Assembly (NCBI RefSeq): GCF_001704415.2
Contig: NC_030808.1
Location: 137,965,089 to 138,029,088, forward strand
DNA: 64,000 nucleotides
Direction of reading: 5' to 3'
Source of the DNA: Capra hircus
Taxonomy: Eukaryota > Chordata > Mammalia > Artiodactyla > Bovidae
Shown: piece after piece, positions 1-10,714 of the stretch
Position numbering within the stretch: the first letter of the stretch is position 1
How the letters are laid out: each line of letters opens with the position of its first letter
Made by a program: the position numbers and the translations under genes
Notes under the pieces: generated by a model
What the model was told of the DNA's origin: nothing
The model's input: the letters and a program-made list of their open reading frames with translations, nothing else
Database searches by the model: none

Positions 1-161
1 CCCCATGGACTGTAACCTACCAGACTCCTCTGTCTATGGAATTCTCCAAGCAAGAATACTGGAGTGGGTTTCTATTTCCTCCTCCAGAGGATCTTCCCAA
101 ACCCAGGGATCAAACCTGCATCTCCTACATTGTTATCAGATTCTTTAACATCTAAGCCACC
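1..161 (-). mobile_element. BOV-tA SINE, cut by the window edge
   Basis: Read on the - strand this is a BOV-tA element: the tRNA-derived head (about 100-161) followed by the BOV-A body with its conserved Cys-Leu-Glu-like block around 40-70. It is diverged, and its far end lies outside the window. It sits in the last intron of CPNE4. Confidence 0.8.
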
Positions 162-164
162 AAA

Positions 165-440
165 AAGGGAGAAGGCAATGGCAACCCACTCTAGTACTCT
201 TGCCTAGAGAATCCCATGGATGGAGGAGCCTGGTGGGCTACAGTCCATGGGGTCACGAAGAGTCAGACACGACTGAGTGACTTCACTTTCACTTTTCTCT
301 TTCATGCATTGGAGAAGGAAATGGCAGCCCACTCCAGTGTTCTTGCCTGGAGAATCCCAGGGAAGGGAGCCTGGTGGGCTGCCGTCTATGGGGTTGCACA
401 GAGTTGGACACGACTGTCTCGACTTAGCAGCAGCAGCAAG
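165..440 (+). mobile_element. BOV-A2 SINE (dimeric BovB-derived SINE)
   Basis: Two BOV-A monomers in tandem are joined by a CTTTCA-rich linker at about 280-305, and the element ends in a short (AGC)n tail at 426-438. BOV-A2 is non-autonomous and derives from the ends of BovB, which mobilises it. It starts right beside the opposite-strand BOV-tA, so the two SINEs lie head to head and could pair as an inverted repeat over the shared BOV-A part. Confidence 0.88.
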
Positions 441-861
441 CCACCAAGGAAGCCTTTCACATGACTGTAACTTTCCTAATGGCAAGAATCACAGACACTA
501 TCAACACTCCCAGAGTGCCTGGAACATAAATAGGTGTCTGGATTTGAATGTAATTCAAACACAAAACTGCAAGGCAGTTCTTCCTATCATCCAATGTTCA
601 CCCATCCTCAGATGTGAATAGTTCTATATTTTGAGACAGATATAAAAAAAAGAAAAAACATAGTTATGAAATTAAAAGCTCACTTTCCAACAATCTGATA
701 ACTCTTGCTTGGAGTAGATGCTGACAAGTGCAGAATGAATGATGAATAAATGAATAAGTGAATGAACCCCCTGTTCAGAGCAGGATTCAAGTGTTTAGCT
801 GATTTGGGTCAGATTAGTTCAACCAGGTGCCAGAGTCATGCTGATTTCTTCTTTCCTGCAG
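441..861 (+). other. CPNE4: 3' end of the last CPNE4 intron
   Basis: Unique AT-rich sequence with no recognised repeat. It ends in a pyrimidine tract and a CAG acceptor whose last base is 861. The upstream exons and donor site are outside the window. Confidence 0.8.
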
Positions 862-996
862 GCATCTCCAGCTGCCCTAGCAAAGAGCGTGTTGGCTGAA
901 GTCCCAAACCAAGTCGTGGACTATTACAATGGCAAAGGGATTAAGCCAAAATGTTCATCAGAAATGTATGAATCTTCCCGGACACTGGCTCCATGA
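862..996 (+). CDS. CPNE4: Copine-4, last coding exon (C-terminal 44 residues)
   Basis: Copine-4 is a cytosolic Ca2+-dependent phospholipid-binding protein with two N-terminal C2 domains and a C-terminal von Willebrand A (copine) domain; it is expressed mainly in neural tissue. Only the terminal exon is here. After the acceptor at 851-861 the frame reads ASPAALAKSV at the start and ends SSEMYESSRTLAP before a TGA at 994-996. I recognise this as the very C-terminal tail of CPNE4, downstream of the copine A domain. The 44 codons contain no substitution that disrupts the frame. The C2 domains and most of the A domain are outside the window to the left. Identification is from remembered family sequence; the reading frame, acceptor and stop are seen directly. 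Confidence 0.94.
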   Translation, partial: ASPAALAKSVLAEVPNQVVDYYNGKGIKPKCSSEMYESSRTLAP

Positions 997-1285
997 ACTG
1001 TACACACTTTTACTGAGTTCTCAGATACTATTCCTGCTAATATTTAATACTTCTATTACTCCTGTACTTAAAAAGACATACAAATACACATTTAAAAATA
1101 GCACGTTTGGTGATTTTTAACTAACTGACAATTTTTTTTGCATGTGTAGCCCTGAGGCCTGGATCCATTAATCCCTTGTATTGTTAAAGACTTTTTACAA
1201 AGAAACACAGATAATTATAACTTACTCTTTACATTACAGCATGTTGCCTTGAAATAAAAAGTTATCTGTATCTGTTTTTTATACA
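997..1285 (+). other. CPNE4: CPNE4 3' UTR, proximal part
   Basis: Untranslated AT-rich sequence after the CPNE4 stop. The true transcript end cannot be fixed from sequence. Further AATAAA-type hexamers occur at about 1448, 2270 and 2383, so a longer UTR is possible. Confidence 0.6.
1253..1258 (+). terminator. CPNE4: Candidate CPNE4 polyadenylation signal
   Basis: This is the first canonical AATAAA after the stop codon. A T-rich and GT-containing stretch follows at about 1262-1295, as expected for the downstream element. It is a proximal candidate only. Confidence 0.45.
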
Positions 1286-2674
1286 GGTTTGTTGAAATTT
1301 TGCTAAATTTCTTATTATCTTTACACTGTAAAGCATTTTGAAACATTTCTTGAATGTTGATAGCCAAAACATATTTGGTTTTATCTGCTACAGGATGAGA
1401 GACTTTTTAAAATGGCAGATGCATGGACTGTATTTTGCATGTTTAAAATAAAAAAAAAAAACAACATACCTTTTTTTGCAGTTGTCATCTATAATTCCTC
1501 CCTGCTGGGAATGGTGTCTCCCCTGAAGAAGAGGTTTATCCAGCTAGAGGTGATCTTCTTAAAGTGGGGCTGGGGCACCGAGTCCAGCACTTCTTAGACT
1601 TCCTTGTGTATAGAGTTCACCAGAGGATCTTGTTAAAATTTAGACTAATGCAATAGGTCTGTGCGAGCCCAAGATCCAAGCAGCTATCACAGAATCCCAG
1701 GTGATGCCAATTCAGGCCCCATGTTTATGTCAGTCCTTAGGTGTGACCTCAAAGAGTCTTCAATAGACCCATGACAGTGGAGACTTGTCCACAGAAAATG
1801 GCCATGTGGTGTGGCTCCTCAGAGAGGTGGCCCACCAGACTGATCTTTACACTTAGCTTGGGCTTCTTTGTGCTTCTTATCACTCCTGAGAGCAAATTCA
1901 TCAACACAAAGGCTTGGGACTGTTTTGGGTAGAGGTGTTTTGTTTTGATATAAACTCGCCACTCTTGAACCCAAAGAATGAAGGTTTCACTTGTATAATC
2001 TTCTTACAGAGAAATGGGCAAGCTTTTTGCAAGTATTAAACGCCCTAGGTGGAGCCTACTTTTGTTCAGAGATACAAGAAGGTAAACAACAAGGCACAAT
2101 AGATCTGTTTGTTGTTTGGTAAGGGGGGAAGTATTTGTGCAAATCAAGTACCTTGTATGATTTCCAGTATTATAAATATAGATCTTAACCTTACAAATAT
2201 TTGTTAGCCAAAAGCATATTTGGGAATGATGGTAAATATATGACTGAAAAAAATCATAAATATTGATTATGAATAAATTGGGTACTTACAGAATTTTTTC
2301 CAAGAGTTATAGTCTTGTTTCTCTTTTTAAGGCCATTTTTGAACAGTGATTTATTCCATGTATGTTACTTGGTCTCAGGTTAGGAATAAATCTTTCAACA
2401 GTCCTATAGAAACATGTGTATCTTTGTTTATAACAGACAGGGAATTAAAATACTTAGACCCTGTTCACCAGAAATAGCTGATGGTTGTTTCTAACCCAAA
2501 ACAAGGACATGAGCTTCCATGTCTATGTGCCAGGAACATAGTAAGCAATAGATTTAATGAATAAAAAACTATTCATTAGACTGATGCTTAAAGAATAAAT
2601 AGAATACTAATCAACCGGGTAAATGCATGAAAGAACAAATGAATGGACTTATTAATATGCCTCATGAGCAACAT
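1286..2674. other. Unique AT-rich sequence, possible distal CPNE4 3' UTR
   Basis: No repeat or gene recognised. It contains several short AT-rich runs and AATAAA hexamers. It may be distal 3' UTR or the start of the CPNE4-MRPL3 spacer. Confidence 0.5.
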
Positions 2675-3831
2675 CAAATCCACTATAGATTTTTTTTTAA
2701 ATTTTATTGAAATATAGTTGATTTACAATATTGTGTTAGCTTCAGGTATACAGCAAAGTGATATAGCTTTTTAGATTCTTTCCCATTATAGAGTATTTCA
2801 AGATATTGAGTATAGCTCCTCTGTGCTATAGAGTAGGTCCTTGCTCATTATCTATTTTTTATATAGGAGTGTGCGTGTTCTAGTCCCAAACTCCTAATTT
2901 ATCTCTCCATTCCTCCCTTTCTCCTTTGGCAATCATAAGTTTGCTTTCCATGTCTGTGAGTCTGTTTATCTGTCTTGTAAATAAGTTCATTTGTATGATT
3001 TTCTAGATTCCACATATAAGCAGTGTTTATATGTGGTTTTCTTTCTGTGGTTTATATGTGGTTAAATGATAGTTCTCTTTGCCTGGCTTCCTTCACTTAG
3101 TGAGATAGTCTCTAGGTTCATCCATGTTGCTGCAAATGGCATTATTTCCTGGCGTATGTATGCGCCACCTCTTCTTATCCATTCAGCTGTTGATGGACAG
3201 GTAGGTTATTTCCATGACTTGGCTATTATAAATAGTCTTGCAATGAAATTGTGGTGTATGTATCTTTTTGATTTATGGTTTCTCTGGATACATGCCCAGG
3301 AATTGGATTGCTGAATCATATTCAGCAGGTAAAGAATCTGCTTGCAGTGCAGGAGACACAGGAGACGCGGGTTCAGTCTCTGGGTCAGGAAGATCCCCTG
3401 GAGAAGGAAGTAACAACTCCAGTATTCTTGCCTGGAGAATTTCATGAACAGAGGACCCTGAAGGACTATACAATCCAATGGGTTGCAAAGAGTCAGACAT
3501 GACTGAGCAACTAAGCACAATGCAAATGATAAATGGTAGCTCTATTTTTAGTTTTTTGAGGAACCCCCATACTGTTCTCCATAGTGGCTGCACCAATTTA
3601 CATTCCCACCAATAGTGCAGGAGTGCTTACCCTCTCCAGCACTTACTGTTTGTGGATTATTTTGCTGATGTCCATTCTGACTGGTTGAAGTGATAGCTCA
3701 TTGTAATTCTAATTTGCATTTATCTAATAATTAGTGATGCTGAATGTCGTTTCACATACGTGTTGGCTATCTGTATGTCTTCTTTGGAGAAATGTCTATT
3801 TAGGTACTTCTGCCAAATCCACTGTAGATTT
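2675..3831 (-). mobile_element. 5'-truncated L1 LINE (3' part of ORF2 and 3' UTR), split by a SINE
   Basis: Read on the - strand this is the conserved end of L1 ORF2 and its 3' region, starting from a T run at 2690-2698 (the poly-A in reverse). It is bounded by an 18-bp target duplication with one mismatch (2675-2692 and 3814-3831), which marks a clean target-primed insertion. The body is interrupted by a BOV-tA. Coding frames are broken. Confidence 0.88.
3321..3525 (+). mobile_element. BOV-tA SINE inside the L1
   Basis: The tRNA-derived head at 3325-3400 is followed by the BOV-A body to about 3515. L1 sequence is interrupted on the left and resumes at about 3526, so this SINE is younger than the L1. 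Confidence 0.85.
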
Positions 3832-4045
3832 AACAGGTATGAATTGAGTAACTGTGCCTGTCAATCAAAATGAGGCACCAGGTCATTCTCAGATATCTGT
3901 TGGAATCCACTGCATTCATGTCAGGATGACTGGGATCTGGGAGATAGGGTTGTAAGGACAGAGTCCAGGTTTTCTGGCAGAACCTAAGGCAGCTGACTTT
4001 CCTTTTCATAGCCAGGCTCGAGCCCAGCTCAAAAGAATAGTAAAA
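3832..4045. other. Unique spacer
   Basis: No recognisable repeat or gene. Confidence 0.5.
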
Positions 4046-4330
4046 ATAACAGCTAACAATCACTGAAGGCCTCTTTTGTGCCAGCCACTATTCTAAGTGC
4101 TTGTCACATACTGCCTCATTTAATTCTTCCAACAACCCAATGAGATAGATAATATGAGTCTCACTTTTCATTTATTTATTTATTTATTGAAACTAAAACC
4201 CACAGAGTTTGGATAACTCATCCAAGGTCACACAACTATCAAAAAGTTTATAACCAAGATTTGAACACAAACACTCTGGCTCTTGAGCACAAACTCACTT
4301 TTTAACCCCTATTTCAGCTACTTTCCTGAC
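4046..4330 (-). mobile_element. MIR SINE
   Basis: Matches the ancient mammalian MIR consensus in reverse orientation: the core with CTAAGTGCTT and CTCATTTAAT at about 4094-4125, then the 'AAGGTCACACA' block at 4225-4236. A (TTTA)n expansion interrupts it at 4170-4190. Confidence 0.8.
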
Positions 4331-5032
4331 ACCTTACCCATCCACTTGCCATATTCAGCAGCAGATTATTATGATATCTGAGAAAATGAGTCTTAAAATA
4401 TAATTTTTGCCTCCATTTCAAAAATCCCTGTGTCATCTGGTGATCTTATCTTCTTTTCATGGGCCCTTGGCATCTTGTGATATATAACATCCCCCAAGGA
4501 GCAGTGGAAGGAGACACACCCAGGTCTTCCCAGCTTCTTGACACTGAGGAGACCATGTAAATGAGATATTTAAAACACAGATGTTTCCAGGAGCTGAGAA
4601 ACCATGTGGAAAACTGAGAAGGAGCAGGTTTAAAGGGAGGAATGTAAAGAATGGGATGCGGCAAAAATGGAGGGACACTGCAAGGCATGCATACAGAGGA
4701 AGGCTACTCCACCCAACTGCAGAGGCCAGGCAGGATGTGGACCCAGTAAAGCCAGGCCATTCAGTTTTCCAAGACAACTGAAAAATGTGATATTTCACAT
4801 AAAAACTGCCAATTTTTAAATAGGGAAAGCTCACTCAAAATTCAACAATTGTCCTACATAGTAAAAGGGCTAAAGTCAAATGAAAAGTACCCTGGTTTTA
4901 CATTGGCTCTGGAGTGCAAATTTGGAACTACTGAGTTGTATCTATGTGTGGCCTGCCCTCCAACAAGCCTCAGTAGATACCATCTACTCTAAAATTTCTG
5001 AGGACTCCAAAAAGATTTTATTTCTACAGTTT
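4331..5032. other. Unique spacer
   Basis: No gene or repeat recognised. Short frames on both strands near 4450-4830 lack homology I can name. Confidence 0.5.
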
Positions 5033-5232
5033 ATGTCTATTAATATTAGTACTATTTGAAGTTGAAACAGAAATTATAGTTAATTTATTAATTCATTTAT
5101 ATCAATAATGAACCCATTATATATTAACATAAAATGTCTATTAATATTTACACTATTTGAAGTTGAAACAGAAATTATAATTAATTAATTCATTTATATC
5201 AATAATGAACCCATTATATATTAACATAAAAT
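5033..5232. repeat. Two-copy tandem duplication, unit about 101 bp
   Basis: Copy 1 at 5033-5133 and copy 2 at 5134-5232 are nearly identical, differing by a few substitutions and a short deletion in the TTAATTTATTAATT stretch. The unit is very AT rich and is not a named transposon. Confidence 0.92.
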
Positions 5233-6056
5233 ATGTTTAGAAAAATCTGTATGTTCAAAACCAAAACATGGTCAGTGAGACAAGATGCTTTGTGTCTCTT
5301 GCTTAACAAAAGACTGCTGGATTCTTATTTCTGCCTCTGCATTCAACCTGTTGTGAAATGAGGTCTTGGCTAAAGTACAATGAAGCAAATCTAGCCTCAT
5401 GTGGTTTTTTAGTTGGTAACAGAAGTAATATTTTTAAGATAATTGTGCTAATTCTTCTTTTTACCACAACAAAACTCAACAAGTTTCTTAAAGGTTAGTT
5501 GCAATTTGGAATATGGAAGCATATCAGTAAACACTTCTGGCATTTTCCATGGTTCCTTTACTCATGCATGATTCTGTAACATTGATCATTTGGAAAATAA
5601 TGACCTACTGTTATTCACATGCTGCAAATACTTCCACACTTTATTTTACAGTCTGAAAAAAAAAATCACATTCTTCTGCTCTGTAATATCACAGTTGATC
5701 TCATCAGACAGTCTGAGTATTGAGTATCAGTCAAATTCCAGCAGCAGATACAGGTTTTCCAAAATTCTATTCTTTGCTTGAAAGCTCAAATACTGTCATT
5801 GGAAACAAATACTGTCAGTTGTTTTTCTTGAAGTGGCAGGCTCACTTCATTCATTTTAAAGAAAATATCTCCTGAATACCCATGTCTGAGTAACCCTCAT
5901 TTCTGTATCAGTCTTTTGTTAAATAAAAATGATGTTTCATGAGAGAAAAGGCACACGTACCTTTCTTTAAGGCAGAGGGGCTTTCTGATGCTTTTATCAC
6001 CCAGCATATGGAGAAGACATGGATTTATGGGTCAAGATTTAATTTGTTTTGTTTTG
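5233..6056. other. Unique AT-rich spacer
   Basis: Nothing recognisable apart from short A and T runs and a (TTTTG)n-like stretch just before 6057. Confidence 0.5.
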
Positions 6057-6155
6057 TTCAATAGCTCAGTCATGTCTGACTCTGCACCCCCATTGACTGC
6101 AGCATGCCAGGCTTCCCTGTCCCTCACTGTCTCTCAGAGTTTGCTCAAACTTTTG
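6057..6155 (-). mobile_element. BovB 3'-end fragment
   Basis: About 100 bp matching the extreme 3' end of BovB on the - strand (the block that reads AGTCATGTCTGACTCTG here). It is heavily diverged and 5' truncated. Confidence 0.7.
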
Positions 6156-6470
6156 GCCATTTAATAACACTAAGAATTTGTCTGCTCCTTAAGATCATCC
6201 TTCAGTGAAACTGCATGTTCTTTCCTTCAAAGTTGTGCTGGAGAAACTAGAATGACCACTGGTAAAGTGATGCTACCTTGACATGAGCCAAGACACCAGT
6301 GGTTTTCCCCATCTGTGCTTTTACACTTTTGGTGCAAATATCAACAACATGAAAAAGGCAAATATCATCTTAGTGTTACTGTGAAAATCATCTTCCCTTC
6401 ACAGACTTTCTTAGAGAGTCTAAGGGAACTTCAGGAATCACAGTTTAAGAAGTGCTTGCTCTAGAGGAAT
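6156..6470. other. Unique spacer
   Basis: No gene or repeat recognised. Confidence 0.5.
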
Positions 6471-6990
6471 GAATAAAGATGTGGTACGTAAGCACACTGG
6501 AATACTACTACTCAGCCATTAAAGAGAAAGAAATCATGTCATTTGCAGCTACATGGATGGACCTGGAGAGTGCCTTACTGAGTAAAGTAACTCAGAGAGG
6601 GAAAAATAGGACATCCCTTACATACAGAATCTAAAAAGTGATGATACAAATGAACTTATTTACAAAACAGAAACAGATTCACAGACTTAGAGAATAACCA
6701 TATGGCTGCCAGGAGGAAGGATAGGGAAAGCGACAGCTAGAGAGTCGGGGATGGACATGTGTACACTGTTATATTTTAAATGGATAACCAACAGAACCAA
6801 CAGGACTTGGCTATACAGTGTAGCCAGGAAACTGTTCAATGTTATATGGCAGCCTGGCTGGGAAGGGAGTCTGAAGGAGAATGAACACATGTCTATGTAT
6901 GGCTGAGTCCCTTTGCTGTCCACATGAAACAACATTGTTAATTAGTTATATTCTCATATAAAATAAAAACTAAAAACAGAAAAAAAATAG
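6471..6990 (+). mobile_element. 5'-truncated ruminant L1 (3' end)
   Basis: Begins in the last part of ORF2 (the region matching 'ACTACTACTCAGCCATTAAA' at about 6505-6525), runs through the 3' UTR and ends with AATAAA and an A-rich tail at about 6962-6988. Frames are broken. Confidence 0.82.
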
Positions 6991-6994
6991 TCCA

Positions 6995-7500
6995 GGTAGA
7001 ATCAGCTGGGTTCTCTCAGCCTCGTAAGGCTGAAATCAAGATGTCAGTGGGACTGCATTCCTCACTGAATGCCCAGAGAAAAAAAATATGCTTCCTGGCT
7101 CATTCAGGTTAAAGTCCCATTTCCTCACTAGCTGTCAGCTGGGAGGTTGGTTGTGGGGGCGGGGAGAGAGTGGTCTTTACTCCTAGAGGCCTCTGATCCT
7201 TATCTGTTCCCACATGGCCCCTCCAGCATTGCATTGGTGTGTTAAACTCCTCTAAAACGTTGACACTCCCTCACGTCTTCTGCAGCATCCCTCTGACTCC
7301 AGCAAAAGAAAGTTCTCTGCCTTCAAGGTTCATGTGATCACAGTGAACCACCAGATAATCCAGGATTCACTGTCTGAAAATCTATAACCTTAATAACATC
7401 TGCAAAGTCCCTGATGTCATGAATATAACATGTTTAAAGCTTCTAAAGAGTAAGGCCTAGGCATCTTTGGGGGGGGGGGGGGGGGCATTCTGCTTATCCC
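6995..7500 (+). repeat. Ancient dispersed mammalian repeat, family not named
   Basis: It has the layout of a common old mammalian repeat: a 'GGCTGAAATCAAGATGTCAG' block near 7028, a 'CATCTGCAAAGTCCC' block near 7398, and an end where a G run precedes 'CATTCTGC'. In this copy the G run has grown to 17 G (7469-7485). I cannot assign the family with confidence. Confidence 0.45.
7469..7485. repeat. (G)17 homopolymer
   Basis: Seventeen consecutive G. Likely unstable in length and error-prone in sequencing. Confidence 0.95.
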
Positions 7501-8065
7501 AGGGGGAACATAGGATATTGCCAGATGGTTCTACAAGGAAACATCAGGTGTTCAAGTACTGAAAAGGCTCCCAGGAAAAAGAAAGAGAACCCAGACAAGG
7601 ACAAGGAGTGATGGTAAAAATATACATTGATTCCACATTGCTGCCCAGGAGAGCTTCCTCTGAGTCCATTTAAACATCTTGCTTCAGGCTTTCCATTACT
7701 TGTTAAATACCAATCTATACTAAGTTTGGCGGTGGGGATGGGTATGCAGAAGGGAGCAGTTAGGAGTAAAGGAAGCAGAGGAAATACATGATCTCTGTGT
7801 CCAGAGGAGCTCCCAACCCAGAACTGCTGATTCTAGGGCTTTGGATCCTGCTAGACATACTGTACATGATTTAACATTAAGACACACAAGATTTAAGGAC
7901 TTTCTCATGAAGATCCTCTTAAATATTAAAAGGAGAAGAGTAGTGGAAGGAGAGAGGTGGGGGCACGTGTGAGAGGAAACATGAGGCTGACCAACCATTC
8001 TCATGATCCTCCTCCTCCTCCCTGCCCTCGGCATGAGACAGACCTTCAAATCAGTTCTGAAAAAA
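7501..8065. other. Unique spacer
   Basis: No gene or repeat recognised. A (TCC)n-like stretch sits at 8008-8022. Confidence 0.5.
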
Positions 8066-8886
8066 AATTCTACCTTTCATACAAAGATGGGCACAATAAA
8101 GGACACATATAGTAAAGACCTAACAGAAGCAGAAGAGGTTCAGAAGAGGTGGCAAGAATACACAGAATTATACAAAGCAAGTCTTAATGGCTTGGATAAC
8201 CATGATGGTGTGGTCACTTACCTAGAGCCAGACATCCTGGAATGTGATGTCAAGTAAGCCTTAGGAAGCACTACTAGGAACAAAGCTAATGGAGATGATG
8301 GGATTCCAGCTGAGCTATTTAAAGACCTAAAAAATGATGCTGTGAAAGTGCTGGACTCAATATGCCAGCAAATTTGGAAAACTCAGCAGTGGCCACAGGA
8401 CTGGAAAAGGCCAGTTTTCATCCCAGTCCCAAAGAAGGGAAATATTAAAGAATGTTCAAACTACCCTATAACATGCTAGCAAGGTTATGCTCAAAATCCT
8501 TCAACCTAGGCTTCAGCAACATGTGGACCAGGGAACTTCCAGATGTACAAGCTGGGTGTCAAAGAGGGAGAGGAACCAGAGATCAAATTGTCAATGTTCA
8601 TTGGGTCATAGAGAAAACAAAGAAATTCCAGAAAAACACCTACTTCTGCCTCATTGACTACAATAAACCCTTTGACTGTGTGGATCAAAACAAATTGGAA
8701 TATTCCTAAAAAGATGAGAATACCAGATCACCATACTTGTCTCCTGAGAAACCTATATGCAGGTCAAGAAGCAACAGTTAGAACCAGACATGGAACAGGT
8801 AACTGTTTCAAAATTAGGAAAGGAGTACAACAAGGCTGTATATTGCCACCTTGCTTATATCACATATATTCAGAGTGTCTTATTCT
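8066..8886 (+). mobile_element. Old BovB LINE 'A', left half (reverse-transcriptase region)
   Basis: Encodes the linker and the first part of the BovB reverse transcriptase in broken frames (for example the 'KEYNKA' remnant of the RT block near 8820-8840). It stops at 8886 and the same element resumes at 12379. The 12-bp sequence TATATTCAGAGT is present at both edges (8875-8886 and 12379-12390), so the halves were separated by an insertion. Several frameshifts and stops make it a dead copy. Confidence 0.88.
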
Positions 8887-8950
8887 TGTTCAGTTGCTCA
8901 GTCATGTCCTACTTTTTGTTTACTCCATGGACTGCAGCACACCAGACTTC

Positions 8951-8956
8951 CCTGTC
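8951..8956. repeat. Target-site duplication, left, of solo LTR 1
   Basis: CCTGTC here and again at 10235-10240, exact. Six base pairs is usual for class II (betaretrovirus-like) ERVs. Confidence 0.9.
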
Positions 8957-10234
8957 TGCCGGGGTCCAGCCCCGGCGGATCCAGGGTAATTCGAAGCGGG
9001 GACAGAGTCAGCGAGGAGAGACTTATTTATAAAGAGAGATTAGGAAAGAATAGTGTAGTAGGAAAATTAGTGGAGAAAAGATGCTGAATAACTTGGTTTA
9101 CATAAGAGACCAATAAAGCTCTGAGACAAGGAGCTTGCACCATCTACGAAGGCCACCAGCGCTCGCTTGAATAGTGAAGGGTACCCTGCCTTGGGCTCCC
9201 TCTCGCGTGGGTCTTAGAAACCAGGGCAAATAAGTAGACACGGAGAGCCTCTGTGCTCCAGTTGGGAATTCAGCCTGAAAAGGGAGAAAAGAATGACATG
9301 GGGGAGCCAAGCATTGGTGCCAGATAAGCAACTTTATTTTCAAAAGCAGCTTATATACCCCAAGTTGTACATAAAGAAATAATGGAATATGCAGAGTTAT
9401 GTAGGGGCAGCAGTCCTGACCCTTATTGAGACCAGGCTTTCTTTTTGCATACCTTCCCGTATACAAAAGGTCTCAGGTGGTTTTATATCATCTTCTGGCC
9501 AGGGGGCCTGTTAACATTTTTATGGCTCTTTTCCTAGATAAATGTCTATCAATCAGAAAACTCATTTTCCCTTGAAGTGTTTTTTCTTTAATCTGCATCA
9601 CTCTTAAAGTACTAAATAAAGTTACATTCTGTAGAACAAAGGTGCAGTAGGTTATAACAAAGAAAGTACTTAACTCAAAGATCTAATGTTGCTAATACCA
9701 GGGCTACTACCTGTTTTTTTCTACATACCAACTATATCTACAAATAAAAGATATGAAAACTTGGCAGCAAGTATTAGCTCAACAATGAAACCCTGAATCA
9801 GTCCTATTCTAATGATTTTGACTCCTCTGAAGCCCCTATATTCCTAGGATGTTTTAAGCTTCCTGTGCCTCTCCCAATCGGGAGGATGCAAACAATCACA
9901 TGCACAGCTATAAGAGTCCATCAGGCAGGCTAGAAAGCCATAAGAGGGGTTTTTGGATTGAAACACTCTTATTATGCCCAGGAGACTTATTATCTAAAAG
10001 CTCTAAATTAACTTTTTCCAGAAAAAGGTGGGGGGGGGGGGACAGCCCCCTGTTAATGTCAGAAGAGTAGGTGAAAAGCATAACACAGTAAAGCAGGCAG
10101 AATCTGGTTTTGGGGGTAGATGCTTGAGAAAATCCAAGGGGACCCCTGAGGCTGGATCCCCCCTTTGTGTTTTGTCAGGCCCCTTTCCTCATGACCTTTG
10201 CCACGGGCGGGATTTCCCATGCTGGCTCCCTGCA
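8957..10234 (-). mobile_element. Solo ERV LTR 1 (1278 bp), class II-like
   Basis: The element starts TG and ends CA at exact edges of a 6-bp target duplication. The strand is inferred from a TATATAA box (reverse of 9351-9357) just upstream of an AATAAA (reverse of 9333-9338), both read on the - strand. No internal gag, pol or env sequence is present, so this is a solo LTR left by recombination between the two LTRs of a provirus. It is closely related over its whole length to the LTR at 14877-16175. A (G)12 run lies at 10030-10041. Open frames inside it are short and I do not call a gene. Confidence 0.85.
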
Positions 10235-10714
10235 CCTGTCCTTCACTCTCTTGCAGAGTTTGATCAAACTCATGTCCACTGAATCAATGATGCCATCCAA
10301 CCATCTCACTTGCTGTCATCCCCTCTCTCCTCCTGCCTTCAATCTTTCCCAGCATCAGGGTCTTTTCCAATGACTCAGATCTTCACATGATGTGGCCAAA
10401 ATATTGGAACTCACCATGAGTCCTTCCAATGAACATTCAGGGTTAATTTCCTTTATGATGAAGCTTGACCTTCATCTAGCCTGGCATGATGTTCTCTGTA
10501 TACAAGTTGAATAAACAGCATAACAGTATAAATCCTGATGTACTCCTTTCCCAATTTTGAATCAGTTGTTCCATGTCTGATACTAACCATTGACTCTTGA
10601 CATGCATACAGAGTTTCTCAAGAGGCAGATAAGGTGGTCTAGTATTCCCATCTCTTTAGGGACTTTTCACAGTTTGTTGTGATCTACAACGTAAAATGCT
10701 TTACTGACTGTGGT

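Noticed and set aside
204..485. Overlapping frames rich in 'AWRIPGK' or 'MDCSPPGSS' peptides here and at many other positions.
   Set aside because: These are translations of BOV-A and BOV-tA SINEs, which give the same peptides wherever they occur. Not coding.
3325..3400. tRNA-like sequences in the BOV-tA heads as possible tRNA genes.
   Set aside because: They are SINE heads with degenerate arms and no intact cloverleaf. No tRNA gene was found.
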